From: Hirudinaria manillensis
Lineage: Eukaryota; Annelida; Clitellata; Hirudinida; Hirudinidae
Direction: 5' to 3'
Assembly: GCA_034509925.1 (NCBI GenBank)
Contig: CM067532.1
Coordinates: forward strand, 7,533,180-7,597,179
Length of the DNA: 64,000 nt
The notes below the pieces were generated by a model. That model saw nothing but the letters and a program-made list of their open reading frames with translations. It searched no databases and had not been told where the DNA came from. Positions 21,417 to 34,796 of this stretch are shown piece after piece. Each line of letters starts with the position of its first letter. Position 1 is the stretch's first letter. The translations under genes were made by a program, and so were the position numbers.

Positions 21417-24400
21417 TCAACCTTCGGAAGCTTTTTTCCGACGGCTCGCGAGCATCGCATAAAACGGATTGTCGCTGACGCTGGTCCTGAGGGAAATTTT
21501 AGTGTACAATTCATCACTAATACCTCTGTAGAATCAGTGTATTTAGACTGCTTATTTATGGCAATAAGATACAAAAAATCAATCATAAAATATTTTCTCA
21601 ATGGACTTTGTATATAAAGTTGTTGCATTCCAAACATCAATGCCAGGCAAATGTCTGCCTCATACATGAATACATCAATCTACCTTATGGCCCTGATCCA
21701 CTCATCCCTGTCCTCTGAGGTTTGGGCACTCATTTTGTATACGTTGTGTTTCCCTGAACAAGCAATTTAAATTTAAAAAAAAATCAATAAATCTCTATAG
21801 AGTTTTTAATTTAATTTATCACATTTCTTGATTAAATTCAACACACAAATCGATAAAAAAATCATCCGACAAAATTCAAAATAAAAAAAAGATGGACGAC
21901 CAAAATTACAACCTTCAACAACCTTCCCTTCAGAGTTGGTCTTGCACGCCTTGATGACATCATTGCCCTTGGAGTGAATTTCAAAGCAGTGCTGCCTGTG
22001 AGTGCTTGGCACTTCCCTCACCTGGACATTTTCCAGGGGTATGATCCCTTTTGGTTCCTTGTCCTACAAAAGACGTGCAAAACTGTCTGCATTTCGGAAC
22101 GGCACAGATCAAGCAAACAATCGACCAACCTCCATCGTCTCGAAGTAATACAAACAGTTATCATTCAGGATAAACCATCTCCATTTCCAGCTCTTAACTC
22201 GGCCACCTGTAGGATGGGCAATAGTTAAATTATCAATTAATTATCAATTAACGAAGACGTTTTTCATTCATTTCTTTCAACGTACCCTGCTTCCACAGCC
22301 AGCCAGTCTTGACAGGATTGAAAAAGGTCAGCATGAGGTCGCTGTCGCTGTCATCTATCAACTTCAGAGGCTCACTTTTTATGCTCTCGTAGATGCCCTG
22401 ACACAAATTAAACAATATAAATTCAAAAAAAAAATTCAAAAAAACATTCCGAAGAAAAAGAAGCACGAGGCAAATTCAGAAAGTTCAAGTTTTCGAGTGC
22501 TCACCCTGAGCAGTTCGTCCGGAAAGTTTCCTCCCTCCCCGATGTTTCTGTTCATGGATATGAACTGTTCGACGGTTGGCTTGTCTCTGACGTTGACGTT
22601 GTGAAGGCACGTGTTCATCATGATGATGGAGTAGCAGAGGATGTAGCAATTGTCTGAGAAATGGAGAGGAGTTTGAAACACGAGCACGTCTCAAAGTAAG
22701 TATTTCGATGCTCATAGGAATGTGGAATCGGTCGGACTTTGCTTTCCATTATGATTATCATGAAAAACGCCCTTCTATAATCATAAATCAATAACTTTGT
22801 CGATATAAGCAATTTACAAGAGGGCCTCAAATGACGAATACATTTCGAATTGATAATTGATTAACTCCCTTTTGATTAATTAACCTTTTTAATTTTAAAT
22901 TTAATTAATTTTTTTTCCAATTTAACTGACCTGGATGTTTACAGAAATCGGGATTCTGCTCGTGGTACCTTTCTGAGAATTTTTCCACGATTCTGTCAAT
23001 TTTCTGGGCCTCTCCGGGCAGTCGAAATCCTGATAAGTAATGCCTGTCGGATGACAATCGGATTACCATTAATGAGTCAATTCTCATTTAGTCAGAAAAA
23101 TTACCCCAAAAGCAATAATTAAATAGCTGATAATTAACATCTAACATGGTTATAAAACAATGAGAAAAATAACAAAAACAAATCTTCTTAATAAACCTAA
23201 AGGCATCCATTAAGGGCATTCCCTCAAAATCTGTTAGTAGGATGAACGCTTTGAGAACGTCGATGTTGAAATCGTCCCTAATTTAAAAATAATAAATAAA
23301 ATTAACAAAACAAAAATCAATAACATCTCATACAAAAACAAATCATTACTCATTTGCATTTCACGTGTGTATCAAAAGTGAAAGCCATAAATCTGTTAGT
23401 CCAGTTTAGTTTATTATATATTTTTTTTATAAATTAATCCAAAATTGATCATAAATTGATCCCTTCAGATCGCTGGAATGCTGTGGTGCTCGAGTCGGTC
23501 CGACATAACTTTTTAATGAATTACAGAAAAGTGTCTTCAAATGAGGCAATCGGATTAAAAAATCCGACCGGATAAAAAAATGCGCATCAAAGATATCAGA
23601 TACTGAAATAAATCATTCCTTCTTAATATGGTACACCATAGAAAATATTAATATGAGTTTAAATTTAATATTGCAATAAAGTAATCTATGTCTTTAAACT
23701 CCCACAAGCAAACACACTAAACCTTACTAAATGGCATCCTTTGCTATAACCTCCATACTTAATAATTCTAAAGATTCTGATAATTTATAAAGTTTTTTAT
23801 AAAATATTATTTTAATCTAACTTTTCCCCAAAATAATTTCCAATGGCCGTTTTACTTAAACCTTCCCCCTTGTACAAGAAATTTGCAATACTTTCCACCG
23901 TGTTTTCGATGATTCCGTGTTCAATCAAATAGTTGATGCCCTGTTGATAAATGTAGATGTGCTCACAAAATAATTACATATTTATTGTATTAAACGGATA
24001 ATATAAATCGATGTTTAAATTATGAGATTTTATTCTATATTATTTTTATTATTTTCGGACTTGCATGAAGTTTACAAATCACCTTCGATGGATCGATGTT
24101 AAATTTTTTCTTTCCATTGTTAGCATATCTTGCTTGAGGGTTTTCCCTACAATTATAACATTGTTAAATAATTTTATTATTATAAATTTATTCTTCAAAA
24201 GTAATGAGTTTCATGTTTAAAGAAAGTTTTTGATGTAATTAACATATGAGTTCTTCTGGAATTTAGATTCATAATTTCATGTGATGACATTCAAAAATAA
24301 GTTAGGAAAGTCAGCTAATTAAAAGTTGGATTCAGGCATCCAAAATAATTCAATGATCAAAACCTCAAGAATTTATATTACGCTTTTCCAACTGTTTTAC

Positions 24401-24855
24401 CTCCTTTAACTAATGAGGCTATTTACCAAGAAATACTTAAAGATTTGCACATTTCTTGAAAGTGAATATTCTATTAGTTTGTGTAAATGTACCTATTTTC
24501 AAGAGCATGATGGGAATAACTTACTTCTCTAACTCATTATTTTCATAAGCTTCAATTTCATTTGTGACTTGTAAGATTTCCTCCTTCAGTTGCTTGATAA
24601 TCATAATTGATAATAATTAGCTTTTAAATACTTCAAATAGTAAAGCTAATCAAATCCTAATAATAAAAATATTTTACTTCTATTTCTAAAATAAGTTGTT
24701 CTTTCCTCCTACATATTCTGGCCAATTGAGTCTTCTCTTCAAGAGATAAATCTGAATAAAAAACGCAACAAATAAACTTTCCTTCAATGGAGCTCATAAG
24801 AAAATTTAAAAAAAATTTAACTTGTATAAGGAACAGTAATATCCTCTTCGGTCAT
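21417..24855 (-). CDS. CYTH: Cytohesin (steppke-type) Arf guanine-nucleotide exchange factor
   Basis: Sec7-PH exchange factor for Arf GTPases at the plasma membrane, acting in endocytosis, adhesion and insulin-type signalling. Thirteen exons in order: 24822-24855, 24678-24751, 24525-24592, 24083-24146, 23822-23940, 23197-23277, 22931-23043, 22505-22653, 22286-22397, 22130-22206, 21913-22063, 21684-21753, 21417-21486, giving 393 aa (human CYTH1 398). Order: short coiled coil ([15 protein letters not shown]), Sec7 domain with [15 protein letters not shown] carrying the catalytic Glu, [27 protein letters not shown] domain with [36 protein letters not shown] and VIKACKT; then the C-terminal basic tail SRRKKASEG. 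The GG insertion in the first PH loop resembles the 3G type with lower phosphoinositide selectivity (inference). Complete and intact. Confidence 0.96.
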
Positions 24856-25874
24856 GTTCAAATGTGGACTAGGACTAAACTAAAGATCACCATCAACCAT
24901 ATCCTCTAACAAACAACATCCGCGTTTAAAAACATATTTGATAAACACTTCCCCCGAAAAGTACTGCGGGGAAGTTTATGATTAATGTTCATTTGATCTA
25001 CTTAACTAATTTAAAAATCAGAGAAATGTTAGGGAATTAGAAAATATGTTTGCAATTGTAAATGCTAATCTAAATGTTCAGGTTTTGAGGGAAATAAATA
25101 TGTAGTTCTATAATTACCTAATAATAAATCTTGTCCAAATAATTCCCTGTAAAGACACATTAATGTTAATTGGATAACTGCAAAGTTTCCTCCAATATAA
25201 ATTATCTTGGGAAGAGATTAATTCAGAAGTATCGTTTATAGGGTCGTGCACAATGCATACTAAGGCCTAAAATGGAATGAAATGAAAGTGAGCAACTGAT
25301 ATAAAATGAAATGCATGTATGCAATTTAGGCAATCCAATTGCACCATTGGACAGAAGGTGTTCAAAAGCCCACTTCGGAATAAGGCTATGGTGCTCCGAG
25401 TCTTTAATCTAGCGCTGAAATCACGACAAAAAATTTATTGAGGAGTTTAGCAGAAGTTGGCTTGTTGTGCTTTTTCTGAACAGAAGTTGTAACATCATTA
25501 ATATTAAAGTTTTTAAGGTTTTTAAGACATCCCTGACTCGGCGAACGAAAACTCACAACATGGCAGACGAAACATCTGTTGTAGTTTCGAAGTTAGTTTT
25601 TTGAGCAGAGTTCCGTCGTCGAATTTTTGCATTTAGTATATTTTATAAATATCCGCAAATGTCTCTTATTATTCGTTAATGTAGTACGAATGACTGTTTT
25701 CGTCCGTGATCATTTCTTGACCTTTGGGGTTACGAGCTGAGGCATCTCAAAATCCAAATATTTGGAAAATTATATTTACTAATCGGTCACCTTTTTCTGC
25801 TGTCTAAGTAATTTTGCATTTTAGTAATATTAGATATCTTACTTTTGCATATTCGTTGGAATTAGCAAAGCACG
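24856..25874. promoter_or_regulatory. Divergent upstream region, cytohesin / 25875 gene
   Basis: About 1 kb without a recognisable exon. It must contain the 5' UTR and promoter of cytohesin on the minus strand and probably those of the small gene on the plus strand. Confidence 0.4.
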
Positions 25875-26306
25875 ATGCTCAATAACTCTAGTTTTTCAGG
25901 AGAACATTACTATTACCAATTCTCTAACTGCAACAATTTAATGTTTAGGACAGAAAATGGGGAAAATCCTTTCAATATTGACGGAGTTCTTTCGCAAAAA
26001 GCAGATTACATCATATCTCACTCCACTATCACCCGGACAGAAATCCACATTGCAGATCCAGATGCTATGGACAACAACAACGTACCAAAAGATTCTTGCC
26101 AAGTAGATGACAACATACAATACAACCCTTCGAACAGCCTTGAGGGCCAGGTTCATTCCACGCAAGATGTCGTTCAGAAAGGTGAATCCCAGTCAGTTGT
26201 AGTGGAAGTTTCAAAAGTTACTAGCAGTCTAGAAACACCACAAAAAGCAGAAGAAATCAACTTGAAGAAAAAGAAGAAGTGCGGAAAGTGCTGTACGATC
26301 GCCTAA
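25875..26306 (+). CDS. Unrecognised small protein with polybasic, Cys-rich CaaX-like tail
   Basis: Single open exon of 143 aa from ATG at 25875; an in-frame upstream exon was not found. The body is hydrophilic and low in hydrophobic clusters, probably disordered, with no domain I recognise. The end reads NLKKKKKCGKCCTIA: five lysines, two upstream cysteines and a final C-T-I-A box. Such an arrangement is typical of proteins held at the inner membrane leaflet by prenylation plus palmitoylation and charge, as in Ras-type GTPases and paralemmins. This protein has no GTPase domain, so the similarity is limited to the tail. An intronless ORF of this kind may also be the last exon of a longer gene. 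AATAAA at 27582-27587 would give a 3' UTR of about 1.3 kb. Confidence 0.6.
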   Translation: MLNNSSFSGEHYYYQFSNCNNLMFRTENGENPFNIDGVLSQKADYIISHSTITRTEIHIADPDAMDNNNVPKDSCQVDDNIQYNPSNSLEGQVHSTQDVVQKGESQSVVVEVSKVTSSLETPQKAEEINLKKKKKCGKCCTIA

Positions 26307-28677
26307 TTGTCACGTATATTTTTATAGAAATCTACTTTTAACTTTATCCGAATCTGCTTTAACAATTGACTCTTTTCAAAGTAGCAAATCTTAATTTCAT
26401 TATTTCTGCTGAGATTTTTTAGATTTTATCGAGCACTTGGAGACTTAGAGAAACTGTTTACACTTTGCACATTTTACCTGCTTTCGATAAGCTGAGAGCT
26501 CGGTAGCTCTTTACGTTTCAAATCATGCTGAAAACCCTGCTTTTCGTATTCTAAATTTAAAATCACGTGAGCTTTTGTGATGTCTGCTGATCATTATGTT
26601 TTATATTTTGTGAAACATCGTTTGAATGTGGTCCTTAAAGAATATTATCTCCATGTTGTGATGTTGAAATGTTAATCATGAAAATGTTACTTAACTATGC
26701 CATGTGGAAACTCAATTTACTGATGAAGAGACTTTAAACAGGTTTTAGGGTCGCAAATCCTTTGGTGGAAAGCCTTCTGAGACAGGCAGCATTATTCTGT
26801 CGATAGAATTAACCTTTCCTTTCTTGTTGAATCATTAATTCATTTCATTCTTCGAATAGACATGTTTTGAGTTTCAATTTGATTCTGATCACGACTTCCT
26901 GCCTCTTACTTAGCAAAATATCTTCTAGCATGTCGCATCCTTTTGTGAAACTGAATTTCATTCGTTCTCCTTAAAATGCTTTTGTATTTTTTATGGCTTG
27001 CAACGTGTTTTTCTTTTTCTTGCTTTAATCAGCCACCTGGTGTTCAACCCTAGAAATTCATTGATTGACTGGAAGCAAGCTCATCTCTACTAATTTTTTA
27101 TCTGTGAATAGATCAAGTACAACCATCTTAAATTTTTTTATGTCAATCAATGAGTTGGACCTTCGTGCAGGAAACATGTTAGGTCCGAATACTATTTGTC
27201 GTTTATCAGGCCAAGTCTGTTTTGCCTAGCTTTTGATCAGCTTTAAAGTTCGGTCTACGGATATCTGTTACTTTTTGTTCTATTTTTCACGGTTTTAGAG
27301 TACCCAGACGAGTCGTCAGAGTAGATTGCACGCGTTTAGAGCAGTTACCGTAGCCCTTAACGAAGCCTCCTGCTAGCTTTTTCCTTTTTGCCAAGTCGCG
27401 GTATTTTGCATTTTAGTTCCCCGAAATTGAATGCTCGCTCCTAACCTGCTTCATTACGTTCTTGAGTTGTTTGCGAGTCTAGTTTCTCGTTCGAAATGTT
27501 ACATGTTGGGCATGCCTGGTTGCTTCGATTTTTGACCAACGGATTCGTGTTTTTTTGCTAGAATTTTCTATGCTTATTGAAAATAAAACTACATATCTTG
27601 AGTTACGTTTTGTGCTGCAAAGTTACAAATTAATACTCCTCTCTCTACCTACCCAAAATAAACTTGTACTGAGACCACTGAGCACTGTTGAATAACTTCT
27701 TGGTAATGTATCGTACTTGGCCTGAGAATGTGCAGACTTTTTTCACTCTAAAAATCTTGAATTAACTTCTTTTTAAAGATTATAAAATCAAAACGTTGGT
27801 CATCGATGTGCAATTACAAAGATAGAGAAAGAAATTTAGAGATTTCGAAATTACTAAGTTCCAGGATGTCACTTCGTCGGACGCATGTGTGACACACGTC
27901 ATGCGGAGTTCGTGTGTGACGTGGAACAAATGGAAAAGTTATCCACGCGATAATTGGAGACATGATGTTCAGAATCCAATTATGCGAGTCGTTCGCATTT
28001 ATGCTTCAAGAGGATTAGTCTGCAGATTGTTTACATTGTGGTGTGGGCGTTTACCGTTCGTCTATTTATGACAGTCATGGCGAATAAATTTGATTTATTC
28101 TAAAATTAGTTCAGTTTTACCCGCTTTAACGAGAATGAATCAGTGACTAATACAAGGACGTCTTCAAAGTCCTTAATAACTGGATCAGCACAATTACTTT
28201 CTTCACACACATTTCCGTCTTTAATCTGCCAGCATTTCAATTTTGTCTGCCGTGCAAAGAAATTATTCTTATTCTAATTAGTAATCATTCACGACCAGGC
28301 ACGGCGACATCTCGTGTACCAAAAAAAAACCGATAAGGCAAGAAGGAGGTCTGGTTTCCAAAGAACCTGAATCTAGAAAAGAACAATCGAAGCCACGAAG
28401 TAGCAAATAAGGACAAGGCTGGAGAGGGAGCCTAAAGTTTGTTTAAACTCGTTGATCCGTCTGGAGGAATAAGAATGAGCACTGCTCATTCTAGCAGTCA
28501 GTACTCGCCCCCTGCGTAAACAATTGATCAGCAGAGCCATATTTTGAAGACATGTGGAGCCTTTATGCTACGTAATGAACTTCCTTCCTCATAAAACATG
28601 GAACGCATACAACGTAATTTGTTTATTTTAAGTGTTTAATGTTTAACAAATAAATGGCTAGTGTTCAATTTATGCCA
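26307..28677. other. Probable long 3' UTR, then intergenic
   Basis: No exon seen on either strand. AATAAA at 27582 and again near 27656 are candidate poly(A) signals for the gene ending at 26306. A minus-strand AATAAA (plus TTTATT near 28623) is a candidate for ORC6. Confidence 0.45.
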
Positions 28678-29864
28678 TCATGTTTGGGCCAATGCTGCTC
28701 TGGCTTGGGAAAGAATTCTATTTTTCCAGGTCTGATAATCCTCTTCTTCTTCTTCTTCATTTATTATTTTTCCAGCACTTCCAGTTTCACCTTCAAGAGT
28801 CTCTTTAAGAATAAGCTAAAGTTTGAATCAATTATCCTCGAGATTGAAAAACATAATCAAGAACACCCACCAGACACTCGTTCTATTGCATCAGCAAGAC
28901 TTGGCTGTACTTCCAATTCAGTCGTAGTTGAAATTTCTGCAACAAAAAAAAGATTATTATTTGTGTTAGTATAAAAAAATGCAGGAGGGTTTTAGAAACC
29001 GAGCACTTTTTGTATCTAAGATGTCCGTTGCAATAGTCTCAAACTGTAAAACTAAACGGTCGAAAACTGCTTTCTTGATTCCAATGGATGCCACAATCTT
29101 GGCTTTGTCAATTTTAATCTTTAACTTCCTTTAAAACAAGAATTTGCAAATATAAAGCAAAAGATGTTGCATCCCAGAATCATTAAAGTTCGCTAACACT
29201 ACAAGGTGAACAACTTACTTGCAAGAGGCATATAAAGAAGCAGCGTTGAAAAGCTCGGCATTCAAGTCTGCAAGTTCCAGATTGCTTTGAGATGACTGGT
29301 ACCTGGCATTCACATTATTGGTACACAAATGAAACAAAATTTACAAAAAAATAAATGTCTTACCTTGAGAGAACTTGCTCTGCTAACTTTTTTGCCTCTG
29401 AGCATCCAAACTGAACAGACAGATTTGAGATGGAGTTGTCTTGTTTCATGTCCAACATTTGTTGAAAGAGTTTGAAAGCTGTCAAATATGTCTTTTTTGG
29501 CAAAGTGCTCACTCTAACTGCAGCATCCTATTTTTTTTTAAATGTCTCTGTGTTTATAGTGGAAACAAAATAAACCTATGTCATGATCATAATTTTTTTA
29601 CTCTATCAACATGCTGTGAATTTTGACCAGCTGCCAATTCTAGGCACATCACTGCTAGAGAAGTGCTGGAAATATTTAATGAAGACAGAGAACTGCTTTT
29701 GCATTTCGATTCGGCTATTCTTGCCAGTTCCGTCGCCCTCCTGAGCAAAATAAGCGAAATTAAAGAATTTGCAATTATACTATGTTAACGATTTAAAAAT
29801 ACTTTATGACTGAGTCCAACTTGACACCCAAGTTGGGGGCCAAAGCGACCACCGAAGCCTCCAT
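28678..29864 (-). CDS. ORC6: ORC6, origin recognition complex subunit 6
   Basis: TFIIB-like subunit of the origin recognition complex, needed for MCM loading and, in animals, for cytokinesis. Seven exons in order: 29803-29864, 29602-29740, 29364-29527, 29219-29302, 29007-29128, 28871-28936, 28678-28802, summing to 253 aa (human 252). Matches: SLAVMCLELAA, LPKKTYLTAFKLFQQ, LSVQFGCSEAKKLA, LNAELFNAASLYASCKKLK, IDKAKIVASIGIKKAVFDRL in the two cyclin-like folds, then an acidic linker and the short C-terminal helix EDYQTWKNRILSQA, which corresponds to the conserved helix that binds ORC3. The final exon, easily missed because it is read from a Glu-rich codon run, is supported by phase and by this helix. 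Complete. Confidence 0.95.
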
Positions 29865-30086
29865 CTCCCGCTCAACTTTATTTCTTGTTATTGTTTACGA
29901 ATAACTATAAATTTCGGGGCTGTGAATTAATAAAAAACAATGTTTATTAATAAAGTTAGCAACTTTAATAGTCGGATAACTTGAATTTTATAAAATAATT
30001 TTTTTAAAATAATTAAAAGTTAACGAAGAGTGAAGAATGTGCCGATTAAAATTTTAAGTAAACATGAAAAGGCTGGCTTTACCAGC
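29865..30086. promoter_or_regulatory. Short upstream region of ORC6, possibly bidirectional
   Basis: Only 222 bp separate the ORC6 ATG from the first ATG of a plus-strand open exon. If the latter is a gene, this is a shared promoter. A+T-rich, no named element recognised. Confidence 0.35.
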
Positions 30087-33000
30087 TCACCTGTAATGTT
30101 TTGCTCGTATAAAGAAAAGCCCTTAAGAACATCACTGTTTTCGAATTGTATTCACAATGCACTTGCTTCGCGACAACAAATGGACTTAAATCGTTCGAGG
30201 ATAATGTTTTCTCAAAAAAACTGGTAATCACATTTTACATTGAGTTTATTATTTATGCTTTACTGTTTTTAATTCTTTGAAATCAATTTAAATATCATTA
30301 TGGAGGCATTGCTTTCGCTCGAAACCGTCATTAGTACGCTATTTCTGAGTTGTTACTTTCCCCCTATAGTTGAGATGCTGGCATGCTTCGGGGCTTCTCG
30401 GATCTGACATCATTTCCCTCATGTCATTGGTAGTCAACGGTTTATTCTCCGCTAGTGTCACAACACAAACACACGCGCTCACATGGACACACCTAACATT
30501 GTATCTGACATTAGATCTATTGCTTCATCCCACACCTATTATTGAATCTTTCATCACCTTCTCTCCCTCATGGGTCTAAATCCATCTAATTCGCCATTGT
30601 CTGAGTTGGAACACGCGGAGGCATAAAACAACATTAACCACCCGGTGAATCCACTCCATGTGAAAGCGTACCACCCGGCTCATCTTTATTTGATTTGTCG
30701 CAACGACAATGGGAGGCGCTATCGTAGGCACAAGGTTTTGAATGAAAGGTCGGCCATTTTGTCTTGTTGATGACACGAGTCCAGGTTAGCTCTTCACGTT
30801 GAGTGTTTGTACAGCGTGACATCGCCGGGGACCGCTTGTCTCGCCGGTGACACGAGATGTTTAGCAGCGCCGCAAAGCAGAATCGTGCGCTAACTCATTC
30901 ATTCGGAATGCCTTAATGAGTATCAGGTGCGTTATCGGGGGTTACATGATACTTTGCCGATCTAGTTACGGGACTCCCTCGTGAGGTCAGAAAGATGTTC
31001 AGAAAGAGGCAGTGGTTGAATTATACAGCTGGGCTTTTTTTTTCCTCTCTGACGTTGTTGATGAGTGATCAACATCACGTTGCTACTGTTGTGTCTGTTA
31101 GCATAGTTCACCTTCAGTGCGCCCTTATTGCTAGGCAGTTGAGGCGCTAGCAACAACCCCACGCCTTTCTCTCTCGTTTTTTAAACATTTGAAGCTTGAA
31201 ATTCTGAAATTCTCGATTTTAAGACAATCTCTTCCTTCCCGATTGTTTACGCATTGGAGACAGTTACCTATTACGTGATCGGTTTGTTAGTACTCATAAT
31301 TATCATCGTCATCATCATCGTCGTCGTCGTCATCGTCGTCGTCATCATCATCACTATTCACGTGCACGTGTCGCGAAACTCGATAGCCATTGGTTCGCGC
31401 ACTGACATAGACACGGTGGAGCGTTCTTTCAAAAACTGCTCGTCGTCAGTTTTGAGATCTAAACGCTCGATTGTTGTCCTACTTTGAAAGTGACTTTCGC
31501 TGAAAAAAAAAGGATTGAAAAGCTGTTTTGCTTGGGGGATTGAAGGATAATTTATTATTTCATTTCAACGTTACGTATTCAAAGGTCCATCCATCCATCC
31601 GTCCATCCATTGTTCGGTTTCATTTGTTCGATGAGACGCTATTCACGTCACATGTGAGGTGAGTATTATCTATTCAATCGAGGGTTTGGCCTGGGATTTT
31701 TTGTAGTGGTCCTAGATATTTATAGCCTTGTTGTCTTAAAATGCTAATTAGCTTTTAAAACGAATAGTTCCGACCAATTGATTTACGTTTATTTTCTGTG
31801 CTAAAAAAAATCCAACTCACACACACACACACAAACACAAGCATCTTGACACGCTTCTAGCTGATCGTCCCTACCTGGCGAGTGTCAGGTGCCGTCTGAA
31901 CTCTTGACCTTTTGACCCTCCACCATTACGTTTATCTCGAAGTAGATGCGCCATGAAAACATACATCTGCTCCCTTCCACATTAATTTCCCTCTTGACAC
32001 GTGCGTTCCACAACCGTTCCGGAAAAACGGTGGAAACAATCGAATCGAATTAAGACGAATTGAAAAGCCAACGAAGGTAGATGTTTGGGTACGTTGCCAA
32101 CACCCGTTGCTAACCAAGATATAATAGTTAGAGATAATTAAATTAATTTATTTTATCGATCTGCAACTTATTAAAGGTATTAAAGGATCCATTAAAAATG
32201 TTTTTTTCTTTCTTTCCTTTTTTATGTTCGCTCACTTGGAACTCCGTCTTTAATGTGGGAAATATTTTTGGATTTTGCATTTCCTCCAATTTCTGACAAA
32301 TAATCCGTCAAACAATTAAATTTGCTTTTACGATCTGCGATGTTAAATTAACTAGAAAAAAATCCATGTTAGTTTGCATGGGTATGGAATATAATTCATT
32401 CATGCAAGCGGATAATTGCAATTTTGAAAGGCTTAAATTGTTGACATATTTCAATTACCACAGTAGCCTGCTGTCATATATAATAAAAATACTCGTAATA
32501 ATAATAATAATGATAATGATGATGATGATGATGATGATAATAAAAATATTCGTAATACTATTATTATTATTATTCATTATTACCATCAGATGTTCATCAC
32601 ACATTCATTAATTATTTCCTACTTAAAGTAAATTGTTTACTGCTCTTTGAATTGAATGTTTAAACATTGTTGTTTATTTTACAACAAATCTTTTCCTTTT
32701 TCTAAACAAGTCCCGCTCAGCACAACAAAACCAAAATGTTATGCTTCACTTTCTTCACAAATTATTCACAAAAGAAGGACAAAATATCGGTTTTAATCGA
32801 AGAACGTGGAATCAACTTCCTGCCAAATTCATCCCGAGGAATGAGACGAGACGAGCAGGTCTATCATCATTGATCGATTGTGAGCAAAGAAATTTGATTT
32901 GTCTCATCAGGATTACCGGACAACTTTTTGTTTTTAACAGAATTGCTACGAAAGATTTTTTTTTTGGGCTACCGTTAAGTGCAGCGCTGTAGTGACACGA

Positions 33001-34552
33001 ATCGGCATTAATTTGGTGGCTGAGAGAAAAAGCCTTTCTAGCCTGCTTTGTTTGTTCTCGGAATCTAGAAACCAAGCCATCAATCGATATTTTGCTGACT
33101 CATGAAAGTTATTTTAAAAGCCCAGTTTCAAAAATTTAGACTTCTTTTTCGGGGTGACGTGACCTGGAGTTCTTAGTTCTTTTATATTGTGGCAGACATT
33201 CTTTGTTGGCCATTTCCTTTGATGTAATTCATCTCGGCAGAGAGGATTTTAATGGCAGCTCTTGGAGAGAGTCTCTGATGTAATAATTTCCCTAATTACG
33301 GCGTTCATCCATTTCGTTCGTTCATTCATTCAGTAATGCGATTAGAGATGATTACAAATGGAACCTTTGAGGAGTCTAAAGCCATTACTATGTTTGCCGA
33401 GGTCAGGGTACCTTGTTATTTGAATGCGTTTAATTGAAGCGTTTTGATCGCTGGGAATCTGATGGTTCGTTTGGTTAAAAGTGGATCTCGTTAATTTTCG
33501 GAATTTAAATTCCGCTGTTTCTTCGCTCGGACGTTCTCGCTGACTGTTCTCATCGTTTAGGACCCCGCGGGTCGTAGTTTGGAGACCCCTCGGTTTAGGT
33601 GAGCAACATTTGACTTTGCAAACTTTCACGAACTGCACGAAGACAAAACACAGGGATGGCTCGAGGAGATGGAAATAAGCGACGCTATAAATTATCGAGG
33701 TCACAGCTTTAGTCACATTTGTTGATCCTCACCTGTTGCTTGCATCTTTCCACCTCTAATGGCCCTGTGAAAAGGTGAAAAGTTTAAACAACAATCAGAT
33801 TGTTGATGTTGCTGTTGTTGTTGTTTCTTGTCTTCGACGACTTTGGAAGGTTTTTAGTAACGAATTGATTTATTTATTAACAAGTCAAGCAGTTAATTTA
33901 TTGGCCAATAAGCTAAGAGATGCCTGGTTATTATATTCGTTTTTGATTGAAATGTGATCTGGACACTGCGTGGCTGTGATGTTCTCCGATGATTTACGAT
34001 TTCAACCTTTGATGTCGGGTTGTATTCCGCTTCTACTTATGATAGATTAAAATTTGCTTACAACTTACAATTGGAAAGGCTTTATGGGGGCACTTCTAAT
34101 TGAACTAATATCGAAGAAGAGTATGATCGATGTCCGATCGTGGAGTTTCTTCGATTTGAAGAATATCCTGACACTAGGAGCCTACATTAGCATCGCTTCT
34201 TAAATCTTTTTCACTACTTTTTCAGACACTTCGTCTTGTTACTAAAAAGAAAAACCAGTGCGAGAGTCACTGTTTCAAGCCATTAACGGTGGTTTGTGTT
34301 ACACCCAAGACGCATGCTTTTAGCCAGTCGCAGTGCAACGACATTAAAACTAACTGTCAACCTGTAGTCGAGTCTGAAACGTTATTTTTAAGGAGAGGCG
34401 CATCCAATCCAATGTCTCCCATTTGCAATTTTAATTCCAATCAGGCGTTTACCTACCCGAGTAGGATTTTGAAGCGTAACAAAGTAACAAAGATCTCCTC
34501 GGATCTCGCAAACTCGATTCGTTTGATCCAAAAAAAAGTTGAAAAATCCTAA
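30087..34552 (+). CDS. Possible unrecognised gene: candidate first and last exons only
   Basis: A first exon may run from ATG at 30087 to a donor at 30223 (CTG|GTAATC), open also upstream to 30024. A last exon may run from an acceptor at 34221-34225 (TTTCAG) to TAA at 34550-34552, 108 codons ending RLIQKKVEKS with a basic, Cys-containing body. Joining them directly creates a stop at the junction, so at least one intervening exon would be required and I did not find it. No family recognised. They may be two unrelated chance ORFs; the tight head-to-head position with ORC6 is the main reason to keep the first. Confidence 0.3.
30224..34225. other. 4 kb without recognisable exons
   Basis: Either a large intron or intergenic DNA. 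It holds short ATC/GTC runs near 31300-31350, ATT/ATG runs near 32490-32575, and a short G+C-rich motif at 33553-33596 that resembles a hAT transposon end (see findings). No protein family signal on either strand. Confidence 0.4.
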
Positions 34553-34651
34553 TTAGAGAAAAATGTTCGTGACGTTTCGTTGACTTCTCAAGGATGTTCT
34601 GCTATTTTTGGCTGTGAAGTCTTTTGCAGGTGGAATAATGTTTAGTACATT

Positions 34652-34707
34652 TATTATTATTATTATTATTGTTATTGTTATTATTATTATTGTTATTAGT
34701 GTTATTA

Positions 34708-34796
<89 letters not shown>
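34652..34796. repeat. (TTA)n microsatellite at the 3' junction of the retrotransposon
   Basis: About 145 bp of TTA units, pure over its right two thirds, running directly into the 3' end of the element (minus-strand element, so the sense strand reads AAT units after its last bases). Confidence 0.95.

Noticed and set aside
31254-31487. Ile/Val-rich frame that looks like a membrane helix
   Set aside because: It is produced by ATC/GTC trinucleotide runs.
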